Positions 1 to 8,075 of a stretch of DNA of 64,000 nt are shown piece after piece. The stretch comes from JACTOJ01 sp032335695. Lineage in GTDB: Bacteria > Bacillota > Clostridia > Clostridiales > Clostridiaceae. How positions within the stretch are numbered: the stretch's first letter is position 1; each line of letters starts with the position of its first letter. The translations under genes and the position numbers were made by a program. Below the pieces are notes generated by a model that was not told where the DNA came from, ran no database searches, and saw only the letters and a program-made list of their open reading frames with translations. The stretch is taken from positions 1 to 64,000 of the forward strand of contig NZ_JACTOJ010000004.1 in assembly GCF_032335695.1 (NCBI RefSeq), read 5' to 3'.

Positions 1-16
1 CAAATTGTTTTGCCAT
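1..16 (-). CDS. Start of a gene running off the left edge
   Basis: Only the first five codons (MAKQF) are inside the window. A GGAGG motif eight bases upstream of the ATG supports a real start. The product cannot be identified. It is divergent from the ftsX fragment. Confidence 0.45.
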
Positions 17-86
17 AATGAGATCCTCCTTCATCTGATACATTTATTGTACCACCTTTTAATCTATAGGATTTTCTCATTTTGAC

Positions 87-650
87 TTGTACTATTTATA
101 TTCTAGCTCCACATTAAATAATCCACTGCCTAATTTATATAGAGTAAAATTAGAAAATCCAGAAATCTCTGAACAAGTAATAAGTTCTATTGAGAATATT
201 GATGGTATAGAATCCATCGGTAATGATAAGGAGTTTACTGATAAAATACTTTCTATATCTAAGAGCATAAAATGGATTGGAATTTCTCTATTTATATTTA
301 TGACGGTAGTTTCAGTATTTTTAATTAGTAATACTATAAAACTCGCCATATATTCAAGACGTAAAGAAATTGAAATAATGAAATTTGTTGGAGCAACTGA
401 TTGGTTTATACGATGGCCATTTATAATTGAAGGTGCAATTATAGGTTTGATTGGAGCAGTTAGTGCTAATATCTTGCTGTACTATATTTATAAAATAGTT
501 TTTTCAAAAATAAATGAAAATTTACTTTTGGTAAACATAATTTCTCCTTCTTATATTACTCAAGCTTTTCAATGGCAATTTATTTTAGCTGGTATTATTA
601 TAGGGGGACTTGGAAGTTCATGGTCCTTATTTAAGTTTTTAAAGGTATAG
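87..650 (+). pseudogene. ftsX: 3' fragment of ftsX (cell-division ABC transporter permease)
   Basis: FtsX partners the ATPase FtsE at the division site and activates peptidoglycan hydrolases. The 187 residues match the C-terminal two thirds of FtsX: the NPLPN stretch that opens the conserved extracytoplasmic region, then a membrane segment near residues 62-82, the family-typical SNTIKL...RRKEIEIMKFVGAT...WPFIIEG block, and two more membrane segments. Full-length FtsX is about 290-300 residues and starts with a cytoplasmic tail and first transmembrane helix, which are missing. The frame is open only back to position 63, and no ribosome-binding site precedes the TTG at 87. No ftsE lies upstream. 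I read it as a remnant left by recombination; a strong terminator follows it. A second copy probably exists elsewhere because the function is usually important. Confidence 0.8.
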
Positions 651-732
651 GAAAATTTAGATATAATCAATGTTAGTATTGTATTAATATTATAAGCTTC
701 TATAATTAACCAAATAATTTTTATACAACAAC

Positions 733-766
733 AAAGAGACTTAAAATAATAAGTCTCTTTATTTTT
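733..766 (+). terminator. Rho-independent terminator after the ftsX fragment
   Basis: An 11-bp perfect stem (AAAGAGACTTA / TAAGTCTCTTT) with a six-base loop is followed by ATTTTTC on the plus strand. It would also slow transcription arriving from the minus-strand kinase operon. Confidence 0.85.
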
Positions 767-895
767 CACATAATCTATTAGCTTTGCAATTAATTCACTT
801 TTTCTTGAACTCCAAGACTTAATTTATTCTGTCTGCCCCATTTTCTTCATAATATATAATTTCTTGAATTATATATATAGATTTAATGACAATAC

Positions 896-2278
896 TTATA
901 TAATTTCAATATTTTTGTTTAATCTAACTATAAATGAAGTACCTTTATTTTCTCTACTTTCCACATCTATCTTTCCAGAGTGCAGTGTTAATATCTTCTT
1001 TACGAGCGTAAGACCAATTCCCTTCCCTTCAATCTTATGTCTGCTCTTATCTCCACGATACATTCTTTCAAAAATATATGGAAGATCTTCTTTTTTAATC
1101 CCCATGCCATTATCTTTAATTTTAACTATAACATAATCTTCATTACTACTAATATTAATCCATACTATTCCATTGGTGTTGTTAAATTTTATTCCATTAG
1201 ATATTATATTTATAAATACTTGCTTTAATTTATCATAATCACCTCGTACTACACAATCCCTATTCTCTTCTTTATTCATAATTAATTCTATATTTTTTTC
1301 GTCAGCAGCAATATAAAAGTCATTAACTATAGTAGAAAGAAGTTCTTCCATATTAACTAGTCCTAATTTAAGAATTATTTCATCTGATTCCATTTGTTTT
1401 AGTGCATTTAAATTGTTTAAAAGCTTACCAAATCTTATTACTTCATCATTTAAGTTATTAAGCTTATCAGCAGTTACAGGTATAATGCCATCTATCATAG
1501 CTTCTAAATTATTCTGAAGCACATTAAGTGGAGTTCTTATTTCATGCGATATATCTGAAACAAGTCTTTTTCTAAGTAAATCCTGACTATTTAGTTTCTC
1601 ACCTAAATCATTTATGCTCTCAGTCAAATTTCTAATTTCTTCAATATTACTTTTTATATTTGATCTAGCATCATAATTTCCCTTTGATAGATTTACTGAA
1701 GTTTTTGAAACTTCTTTGATAGGCTGTGAAAACTGCTTCGATAAAATTAAGCTTATAATTATTACTACTATTAAAGTCAATACACCACCAAAGATGATAC
1801 CCTTGTTAATTTCTGTCTTAAAACTTACATCTTCTTTTGAAAGTAAAACTGGTGAATATTGTCCTACTAAAATATATCCTACAGTTTTTTCATTAACATT
1901 TATCTCAAAAGTGCTAGTAGAATAAACACCCTTTTCCTCTTTACCATTTATCATTATATGGTTTTTATATTTTATGTCATTCGGATTCATTTCCCATACA
2001 ACCTTTTTGTTTTCATCTAAGAGAGTGAGACAATAATTACTCATATATGCTTCATGCATCATTTCCTCGCCTGACGTTGCATTCCAATTTCCTTCACTCT
2101 TGTAAACTTGTTGAAAGTATCCTACTAATCTTGAATTTCTTTTGCTTTGTATATCTTCCATATATTTATTAAAAGTATTCGTTATAATTATGTTTATAAT
2201 TAGAGCAGATAAAAGAACTGTAACAAGAGAACAAAATATAATAATTAAACTTAAACGACCTCTGATACTCTGCTTCAT
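896..2278 (-). CDS. Sensor histidine kinase (two-component system)
   Basis: Membrane-bound sensor kinase of 460 residues. It has a first transmembrane helix near residues 10-32, an extracytoplasmic loop to about 155, a second helix near 160-182, a HAMP linker (about 183-240), a HisKA domain with the phospho-acceptor H-box SDISHEIRTPLN near 245, and a HATPase_c domain with the N box (NIISNGIKFNN), G1 (DNGMGIKKEDL), F box (IFERMYRGD) and G2 (GKGIGLTLVKK). All catalytic boxes look intact. The start codon overlaps the regulator's stop codon (ATGA), so the pair is co-translated. The layout resembles BaeS/PhoR-type kinases. The signal is unknown; the nearby metal ATPase makes a metal or envelope-stress signal possible, but that is inference. 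Confidence 0.9.
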   Translation of the reverse strand: MKQSIRGRLSLIIIFCSLVTVLLSALIINIIITNTFNKYMEDIQSKRNSRLVGYFQQVYKSEGNWNATSGEEMMHEAYMSNYCLTLLDENKKVVWEMNPNDIKYKNHIMINGKEEKGVYSTSTFEINVNEKTVGYILVGQYSPVLLSKEDVSFKTEINKGIIFGGVLTLIVVIIISLILSKQFSQPIKEVSKTSVNLSKGNYDARSNIKSNIEEIRNLTESINDLGEKLNSQDLLRKRLVSDISHEIRTPLNVLQNNLEAMIDGIIPVTADKLNNLNDEVIRFGKLLNNLNALKQMESDEIILKLGLVNMEELLSTIVNDFYIAADEKNIELIMNKEENRDCVVRGDYDKLKQVFINIISNGIKFNNTNGIVWINISSNEDYVIVKIKDNGMGIKKEDLPYIFERMYRGDKSRHKIEGKGIGLTLVKKILTLHSGKIDVESRENKGTSFIVRLNKNIEII

Positions 2279-2958
2279 TTTTCATCACCAGACTTATAAC
2301 CAATTTTGGTAACAGTCACAATATATCTTGGAAATTTACCATCCTCTTCAATCTTTTTACGTAAATTTTTAATATGAATATCTATAATTTTGTCTGAACT
2401 ATCACAATCAATTCCAATAGTCCTTTCTATTATAGATTCTCTTGTAAATACTCTTCCTTTATTAGATGCCCAAACATATAATATATCAAATTCATTTGGA
2501 GTTAGACTCACTTCTTCCCCATTTAATTTAACTAACCTCTTATCTCCATAAATTATTAATTTATCATTATCTATAGAAATAATATTTTCTTTAGTCTCGA
2601 CTACTCTTCTAAACAAAGTATTTACACGTGCAGTAAGTTCTCTTGGACTTAATGGTTTTGTTAAATATTCATCAGTTTCGATATTTAATCCCTCTATCTT
2701 ATAATTTAAAGTACTTTTAGCAGTCAACATAAGAATATATACATCGAATATTTTTCTAAATATCTTACAAACTTCTTCACCTTCAATATCTGGAAACATT
2801 AAATCTAATATTACAAAATCAATTTTTTCTTTTCTAAAAACTTCAATTCCGTCTAATCTACTTTCCATGGAATAAACTATATATATATCTTTTTCTAAGT
2901 ATGCTCTTAATACTTCTGATACGCTTTTTTCATCTTCAATTATTAAAATATTATTCAT
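2275..2958 (-). CDS. OmpR/PhoB-family response regulator
   Basis: Cytoplasmic transcription factor of 227 residues that is phosphorylated by the kinase encoded just downstream. The receiver domain (residues 1-115) shows the acidic pocket (IIEDE), the phospho-acceptor Asp in VILDLMFPD and the conserved Lys in TKPLSPREL. The C-terminal winged-helix domain follows, with LTPNEFDIL and a recognition-helix region around DIHIKNLRKKI. I chose the ATG at 2958 because GGGGTG lies seven bases upstream; an upstream in-frame start at 2973 has no such site. No target operator is recognisable. Confidence 0.9.
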   Translation of the reverse strand: MNNILIIEDEKSVSEVLRAYLEKDIYIVYSMESRLDGIEVFRKEKIDFVILDLMFPDIEGEEVCKIFRKIFDVYILMLTAKSTLNYKIEGLNIETDEYLTKPLSPRELTARVNTLFRRVVETKENIISIDNDKLIIYGDKRLVKLNGEEVSLTPNEFDILYVWASNKGRVFTRESIIERTIGIDCDSSDKIIDIHIKNLRKKIEEDGKFPRYIVTVTKIGYKSGDEK

Positions 2959-2973
2959 AACTTCACCCCACAT

Positions 2974-3292
2974 AATTTTCTAACAATAATAATATTATTC
3001 CATATTTAATAATTTAGCATAAACTTATGAATATTATATGTAGATATTAAAGTTTCTTATTTATCATAATGGCCTATATTAGAATACTTCACCACAGAAA
3101 TTTCTGCTTATTTTTAATACATTCTCTATAGTCAATACATCATATTATAAACTCAAATTAGCTGTATCAAAATAAATTTGATGCTAGACTAAAATATGAA
3201 TAAAAACCACATATTTAAAGGAATCTAACCTTCCTTTATTTACATGTGGTTTTTAATATTATACAGACTATATGTATTTCATATAAATCTCT
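2974..3292 (-). other. Intergenic region with one terminator
   Basis: About 320 AT-rich bases between the regulator gene and the metal ATPase gene. It holds the hairpin annotated at 3202-3255 and must hold the promoter of the kinase operon, but no convincing -35/-10 pair stands out. Nothing else is visible. Confidence 0.5.
3202..3255 (-). terminator. Terminator downstream of the His-rich metal ATPase
   Basis: A long hairpin: an outer stem AAAAACCACAT / ATGTGGTTTTT encloses an inner stem AAAGGA / TCCTTT. Reading on the minus strand, the outer arm ends in a TTTTT run, so it terminates the ATPase transcript before the kinase operon. Confidence 0.8.
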
Positions 3293-5287
3293 TTATATAT
3301 TTTTAACTCTCATAATTCTCATTGCATTTATAATTGCAAGTGTAGAAACTCCTACATCTGCAAAGACAGCTTCCCACATAGTTGCTATTCCTCCAGCTCC
3401 TAAAATAAGAACTATTATTTTAACTACTATTGCCAGTATTATATTCTGCCACACTATTTTTCTTGTTCTTTTCGCTATCTTTACAGCACTAACTATTTTT
3501 GATGGTTCATCTGTCATTATCACAACATCAGCCGCCTCTATTGCAGCATCAGAGCCAAGTCCACCCATAGCCATACCTATATCTGCTCTTGCAAGAACCG
3601 GTGCATCATTTATACCATCTCCTACAAATGCAAGTTTTCCTTTAGGCGATTTTAATTTATCAAGCTTTTCTAGTTCCTCAACCTTCTGATCTGGAAGAAG
3701 TTCTGCGTGAACTTCATCTAAATCTAAGAATGTCGCAATTTTCTCACCGACACTTTTAGCATCTCCTGTAAGCATTACAGTCTTTTTTACTCCAATCTCC
3801 TTAAGGTTCCTTATTGCTTCCTTTGAGTCTTCTTTAACTTCATCAGAAATTATTATGTAACCAGCATATTCTTTATCTATTGCTATATGCACTATAGTTC
3901 CAGCAGCTTCTGAGGTTTCAAATTTTATATTCTCTTTATTCATTAATTTAGTATTTCCAGCTAATACTTCTTTATTTTTCACTTTAACTTTAATACCATG
4001 ACCTGATATTTCATCATAACCTTCAATTTCTTCCTTATTTACTTCTTTTCCATAAGCCTTAAGTATTGAAACTGCAATTGGGTGATTTGAAAAGCTTTCT
4101 GCATAGGCTGCGTACTCAAGTAATTCGTCTTTGCTATACTTTCCATTGTTTCTTATCTCTGTTACATTAAATACTCCTTTTGTAAGTGTACCTGTTTTAT
4201 CAAAAACAATTATTTCTAAGTTATTTAATGCTTCCAGGTAATTTCCTCCTTTTATTAACACTCCATTTTTAGATGCTCCACCTATACCTCCAAAAAAGCC
4301 AAGTGGTATTGATATAACCAATGCGCATGGACATGATATAACCAAAAATACCAGCGCTCTATATATCCAATCTGAAAATGTAGCTCCACTTATAAAAAAA
4401 GGTGGTACAATTGCTAAAAGCACAGCAACCATCACAACTACAGGGGTATAATATTTTGCAAACTTTGTTATAAAATTTTCAGTAGGAGCCTTTTTACTAC
4501 TAGCATTTTCTACTAAACTTAATATTTTTGATACTGTAGATTCTCCAAACTCCTTAGTAACTTCAACTGTTAGTAATCCATTTTTATTAATGAATCCTCC
4601 GAGTATTGCATCTCCACTCTGTACTGATCTTGGTACTGACTCTCCAGTTAATGCCGAGGTATCTACCATTGATTTTCCTTCAAGTACGGTTCCATCCAAT
4701 GGAACTTTTTCTCCAGGTTTTATAACAATATTTTCTCCAATTTTAACTTCTTCAGGAGAAACCTTTTTGATTTCGTCTCCTGCTTTTAAGTTTGCAAAAT
4801 CAGGTCTTATATCCATAAGTGCTGTAATAGATTTTCTTGAACGGTTGACAGCAACATCTTGAAAAAATTCCCCTACTTGATAAAACAACATTACTGCAAC
4901 ACCTTCTGGATATTCTCCAATAAAAAATGCGCCAACAGTTGCAATAGTCATCAGAAAATTTTCATCAAATACTTCTCCTCTAGCTATATTTTTAACAGCT
5001 CTTAAAACAACTTCTCCTCCAACTAATATATAACTTATTAAATACAAAACAAATTCAATGATATTGGTAAACTTAAATATAATAGCAACTGCGAAAAATA
5101 CAGCTCCTATTATAAGCCTAATCATTTCTTTTCTATTTTCTCCCTCACCATGGCTATGTGAATGTCCTTGTTTCTCCTCGCTTTTATTGTTACTCTCTAT
5201 TCTGCTTACTCTATCTTGTGTTTTAGAGGGATAACTAACATATTTTAATTCATCAAGCTTTAATTTTTTTCTTCTTCCTTTTTCCAA
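3293..5287 (-). CDS. P1B-type heavy-metal-exporting ATPase with His-rich N-terminus
   Basis: Cation pump of the CadA/ZntA type that exports Zn2+, Cd2+ or similar soft metals. Visible motifs are the metal-binding CPC in the sixth membrane helix (SCPCALV), the TGES actuator loop (ALTGESVPR), the phosphorylation site DKTGTLTKG, the HP motif of P1B pumps (SNHPIA) and the hinge GDGINDAP. It lacks the N-terminal HMA (CxxC) domains of its paralogue at 8076-10496 and has a short His-rich segment (HSHSHGEGE) instead. The start is uncertain: I chose the TTG at 5287, behind AAGGTGGTG. The frame is open to an ATG at 5359 that lacks a good ribosome-binding site. The His segment suggests Zn, Co or Ni binding, but that is inference. 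Confidence 0.88.
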   Translation of the reverse strand: MEKGRRKKLKLDELKYVSYPSKTQDRVSRIESNNKSEEKQGHSHSHGEGENRKEMIRLIIGAVFFAVAIIFKFTNIIEFVLYLISYILVGGEVVLRAVKNIARGEVFDENFLMTIATVGAFFIGEYPEGVAVMLFYQVGEFFQDVAVNRSRKSITALMDIRPDFANLKAGDEIKKVSPEEVKIGENIVIKPGEKVPLDGTVLEGKSMVDTSALTGESVPRSVQSGDAILGGFINKNGLLTVEVTKEFGESTVSKILSLVENASSKKAPTENFITKFAKYYTPVVVMVAVLLAIVPPFFISGATFSDWIYRALVFLVISCPCALVISIPLGFFGGIGGASKNGVLIKGGNYLEALNNLEIIVFDKTGTLTKGVFNVTEIRNNGKYSKDELLEYAAYAESFSNHPIAVSILKAYGKEVNKEEIEGYDEISGHGIKVKVKNKEVLAGNTKLMNKENIKFETSEAAGTIVHIAIDKEYAGYIIISDEVKEDSKEAIRNLKEIGVKKTVMLTGDAKSVGEKIATFLDLDEVHAELLPDQKVEELEKLDKLKSPKGKLAFVGDGINDAPVLARADIGMAMGGLGSDAAIEAADVVIMTDEPSKIVSAVKIAKRTRKIVWQNIILAIVVKIIVLILGAGGIATMWEAVFADVGVSTLAIINAMRIMRVKNI

Positions 5288-5359
5288 TAATACCACCACC
5301 TTATCATTAATAATATCTCCAGAACCCTTAAATATATGTGAAATAGATATTATATACAT

Positions 5360-5813
5360 AAATATTTCAGATTTATATATGATTATTTATAAAAATTTGA
5401 TTTATATTAGTAGTAATCTATTATTTTTTATTATTTAATCATAAATTTGAATCTCATATGAATCATTTAGACATTTTTCACCTTAATGTCACTTTCTAGT
5501 TTGTATGTATATAGAAGAAATACCATTTATATAATCTTATATTGTTTACGTTTTTCAAAGCATTCTTTATTTTATTAATCTCATTTTCATGTCAAGTAAT
5601 TTTATATAAGAACTAAAACATATATATTCAAACCTTCCCTATAAGTTTATTTAAAAGAATTGGACTCATAGAATTTTGATTAAATCTTATTCTTTTATAA
5701 GATATTATCTATTTCACGACTTTATTATTTTAAGTAGATATGACAAACATTTGTCACAAATCTACAGTAAAATATTTAAAGAATTATTTCAAACATAGTG
5801 AGGCAAAAAAATT
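5360..5813. other. Divergent intergenic region, AT-rich
   Basis: About 450 bases between two divergent genes. It carries the palindrome at 5741-5756. I see no RNA gene, repeat or small ORF with a ribosome-binding site in the rest. Confidence 0.45.
5741..5756. promoter_or_regulatory. Candidate operator (TGACAAA-CA-TTTGTCA)
   Basis: A perfect inverted repeat with 7-bp arms and a 2-bp centre sits 58 bases before the ATG of the deacetylase-like gene. Its right arm contains TTGTCA, which could also serve as a -35 element. The form fits a dimeric repressor site; no regulator can be named. Confidence 0.45.
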
Positions 5814-7190
5814 ATGCAGAAGAAAAAAATAATATTTATATTCATATTTCTAATTTTGTCATTATTTATATTAATTAATCCACTTTTTTATTATAAATTT
5901 CTCCATAGAAATTTAGCTATACTAAATAATAACGTATATTCTAGTTCCCTTCCTAATAATAATTTTAAAAGCAACTATACTCCAAAAATTAAATTTGAAA
6001 ATACGCCTATAAATACGGTCAATGGAATAACTTTAAATATTTTAAATGAATATGGTATTACCAATGTTCCAGTGTTGCTCAAATCGCAAAGATATTATAT
6101 ACCATTAGATTTTATTTCTAGCAAACTTAACTATACCTTTGATACTTTTGATATAAATAAAATATTATTATACGATAATATTAATAATAATATTTATTTA
6201 ACTGAAAATTCTTACACCAAAAATTCTAAAATAGGTACTCTTCGTGGTAATTTAATATCTAAAGATAATACTATCTATATTTCGATCTCAGATATAGAAG
6301 AAATATTTAACCTAATTGCTATTTTTGATTTTAAAAATAATAGCATTACTTTATTGAATAATAATATAAAAGTATCTGAAAATTCTCCTGTATCATATAC
6401 TGAAAAAATTGCTTTAATTAGGCTTGAAGATTTTGCTTCTGGTGATAATTATTCTATAGACAAAAACCAAACAAAGGTAAAATTAATAGCCAATTTTCTT
6501 TATTCTCAGAGTACAAAGTTTCATGTTAGCTGGATTCCTCGCTTTAAATATCCAGTTAATAACATAGATAATAATCTATTAACAAATAATACTTTAATAA
6601 ATATAGGATTTGTTAATACCTTAGATTATCTTATTAATAAAGGTGGCGAAATAGGGCTTCACGGATACACTCATCAAAATGGCAATGAAAAAAGTGGAGT
6701 AGGTGACGAAATGACTAAAGATGTAAATAATACCGTTCCTGAAGTACGTTCTATAATAGAAAATGCTCTTGATACTGCCACCGCTTTAAATATTCCAATT
6801 TCATATTATGAAAGTCCTCATTATGGAAAAACTAATCTTCAGAAAAAGGTAATCCAAGATTATTTTCAATATATATACGAACCATTTGACAGTACAAAAA
6901 ACTATATATATAACCTAAATAATAATAACTTATTTGTTCCAACACCTTTAGGTTATGTAATAAATTCAGATCCAACGCCAATAATTGATGGGCTTAATAG
7001 AAACAATCCTAATATACTTAATAGTTTTTATTATCATCCTTTTATTGAATTGAATTATATAGATTTTAATATCAATAACAATCAACTTAATATAACTTAT
7101 GATGAAAATTCTCCATTACAAAAAATTATTAAGACCCTTAACTCAAATAACTATACAACAGTCTATATTAGTGAACTTAAGAACAAATAA
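5814..7190 (+). CDS. DUF2334 polysaccharide-deacetylase-like exported protein
   Basis: 458 residues with one N-terminal signal anchor (residues 7-28) and no other membrane segment, so the body lies outside the cell. The first 190 residues form an Asn-rich region resembling copper-amine-oxidase-like or stalk domains. The C-terminal half (about 200-455) has the DUF2334 pattern: RLEDF near the first strand, HVSWIPRF, the HGYTHQ motif that supplies metal-binding His residues, ESPHYGKT, and YYHPFIE near the end. DUF2334 belongs to the carbohydrate-esterase/deacetylase NodB-like fold, so a role in modifying a cell-surface polysaccharide is likely. The substrate is unknown. It appears monocistronic. 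AGTGAGG lies ten bases before the ATG. Confidence 0.8.
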   Translation: MQKKKIIFIFIFLILSLFILINPLFYYKFLHRNLAILNNNVYSSSLPNNNFKSNYTPKIKFENTPINTVNGITLNILNEYGITNVPVLLKSQRYYIPLDFISSKLNYTFDTFDINKILLYDNINNNIYLTENSYTKNSKIGTLRGNLISKDNTIYISISDIEEIFNLIAIFDFKNNSITLLNNNIKVSENSPVSYTEKIALIRLEDFASGDNYSIDKNQTKVKLIANFLYSQSTKFHVSWIPRFKYPVNNIDNNLLTNNTLINIGFVNTLDYLINKGGEIGLHGYTHQNGNEKSGVGDEMTKDVNNTVPEVRSIIENALDTATALNIPISYYESPHYGKTNLQKKVIQDYFQYIYEPFDSTKNYIYNLNNNNLFVPTPLGYVINSDPTPIIDGLNRNNPNILNSFYYHPFIELNYIDFNINNNQLNITYDENSPLQKIIKTLNSNNYTTVYISELKNK

Positions 7191-7403
7191 TTCTATATAC
7201 ATTTTAATTGATTTACCGCCATAAATTGTAAATATATATAAAAATTAAAATTATATTCTAAATTTAACATGTAAATATATTATCCTATATTATCAAAGCT
7301 AACTAAAAGAAAAATAAATTTAAAATAAATTAATACATATTTTGTTGCCTACAATTTAAAGCGAATAATAAATATTCTTACAGTTCGAGTAATTATAGAA
7401 AAG

Positions 7404-7440
7404 CTAAAGCAATTAAGCTAAAAAATTGCTTTAGTTTTTA
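7404..7440 (+). terminator. Rho-independent terminator, plus strand
   Basis: A perfect 11-bp stem CTAAAGCAATT / AATTGCTTTAG is followed by TTTTTA. It lies 214 bases after the deacetylase-like gene, so it may end that transcript or an unannotated short RNA. Confidence 0.75.
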
Positions 7441-7510
7441 TAAATTTCCGTTATATTTTCCAAAAAGAAAACTTTATTGAAAATTATTATATACCTTTAA
7501 TATTATTTTA

Positions 7511-7562
7511 TCAAAAAAATTTCATTGTTGTTCCGCCTGGTGCATCCATGCTGGACACACTA
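7511..7562 (-). pseudogene. Possible C-terminal remnant of a lost gene
   Basis: A short, locally GC-richer patch reads on the minus strand as SVSSMDAPGGTTMKFF followed by TGA, which looks like a protein C-terminus. It is cut off by the terminator hairpin at 7564. No family can be assigned from 16 residues. Confidence 0.2.
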
Positions 7563-7563
7563 T

Positions 7564-7602
7564 AAAAACCAGCAAAGTTTAATCTAAACTTCGCTGGTTT
7601 TT
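7564..7602. terminator. Bidirectional terminator ending the cad operon
   Basis: The outer stem AAAACCAGC / GCTGGTTTT and the inner stem AAGTTTA / TAAACTT have T runs on both strands. It closes the minus-strand repressor-ATPase-zinc-ribbon operon. Confidence 0.85.
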
Positions 7603-7704
7603 CAACATCAAATTCAATCTTATAATATTTTAGAATAAATCTAACTACAAGTTTCTTAGTAGTCAGCAGAGATTAACAATATACTAATTTACTTTAGATT
7701 ATAA

Positions 7705-8022
7705 TTAACTATTCACCTTTAATCCACATTCTGAACAAAACGATGCTCCAGGTTGTAATTTTGCACCACAGCCTTTACATTGTGGAACTGAATTTATAGA
7801 TGCACCACAGTTATTACAAAATTTATCTTTTGATGAAATCCTTGCTGAGCACTTAGGACAATATTTCTCATCCATTAACTCATAGCCTTGCTGTTCTTTA
7901 GGATAATTATAATTTCTATCATCATAGTATCCTCTATCATGGTGTCCTCCATGATGCCCTCCGTGGTGTCCCCCTCCATGGTGTCCTCCGTTAAGAATTC
8001 TAAATAAATGATCTAATCCCAT
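7705..8022 (-). CDS. Small His-rich double zinc-ribbon protein
   Basis: 105 residues. Residues 1-10 form a short hydrophobic/amphipathic start (MGLDHLFRIL). Residues 12-30 are a Gly-His tract (repeated GGHHGG) that should bind transition metals. Two zinc ribbons follow: CPKC...CNNC near residues 55-75 and CKGC...CSEC near 81-99. It is the last gene of the repressor-ATPase operon, 53 bases after the ATPase, so it may buffer or deliver metal to the pump; this is inference. I chose the ATG at 8022 because GAGGTG lies six bases upstream; the frame extends to 8064 without a better site. Confidence 0.75.
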   Translation of the reverse strand: MGLDHLFRILNGGHHGGGHHGGHHGGHHDRGYYDDRNYNYPKEQQGYELMDEKYCPKCSARISSKDKFCNNCGASINSVPQCKGCGAKLQPGASFCSECGLKVNS

Positions 8023-8075
8023 TTTACACACCTCTTTCAAACATATTTTCGTTATATATTTCAAATTATTGTTAA

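Larger units (their letters stand above)
7191..7704. other. Intergenic region with two terminators and a possible gene remnant
   Basis: About 510 bases between convergent transcripts. It contains the hairpins at 7404-7440 and 7564-7602 and the short coding-like patch at 7511-7562. The rest is featureless AT-rich sequence. Confidence 0.5.

Noticed and set aside
38..60. GGTGGTAC on the minus strand upstream of the partial left-edge gene, like a T-box antiterminator
   Set aside because: The following bases (AATAAATG) do not continue the conserved T-box sequence and no terminator stem is present.
7200..7440. Small RNA between the deacetylase-like gene and the terminator at 7404
   Set aside because: The terminator is convincing, but no promoter or second structure supports an independent RNA.
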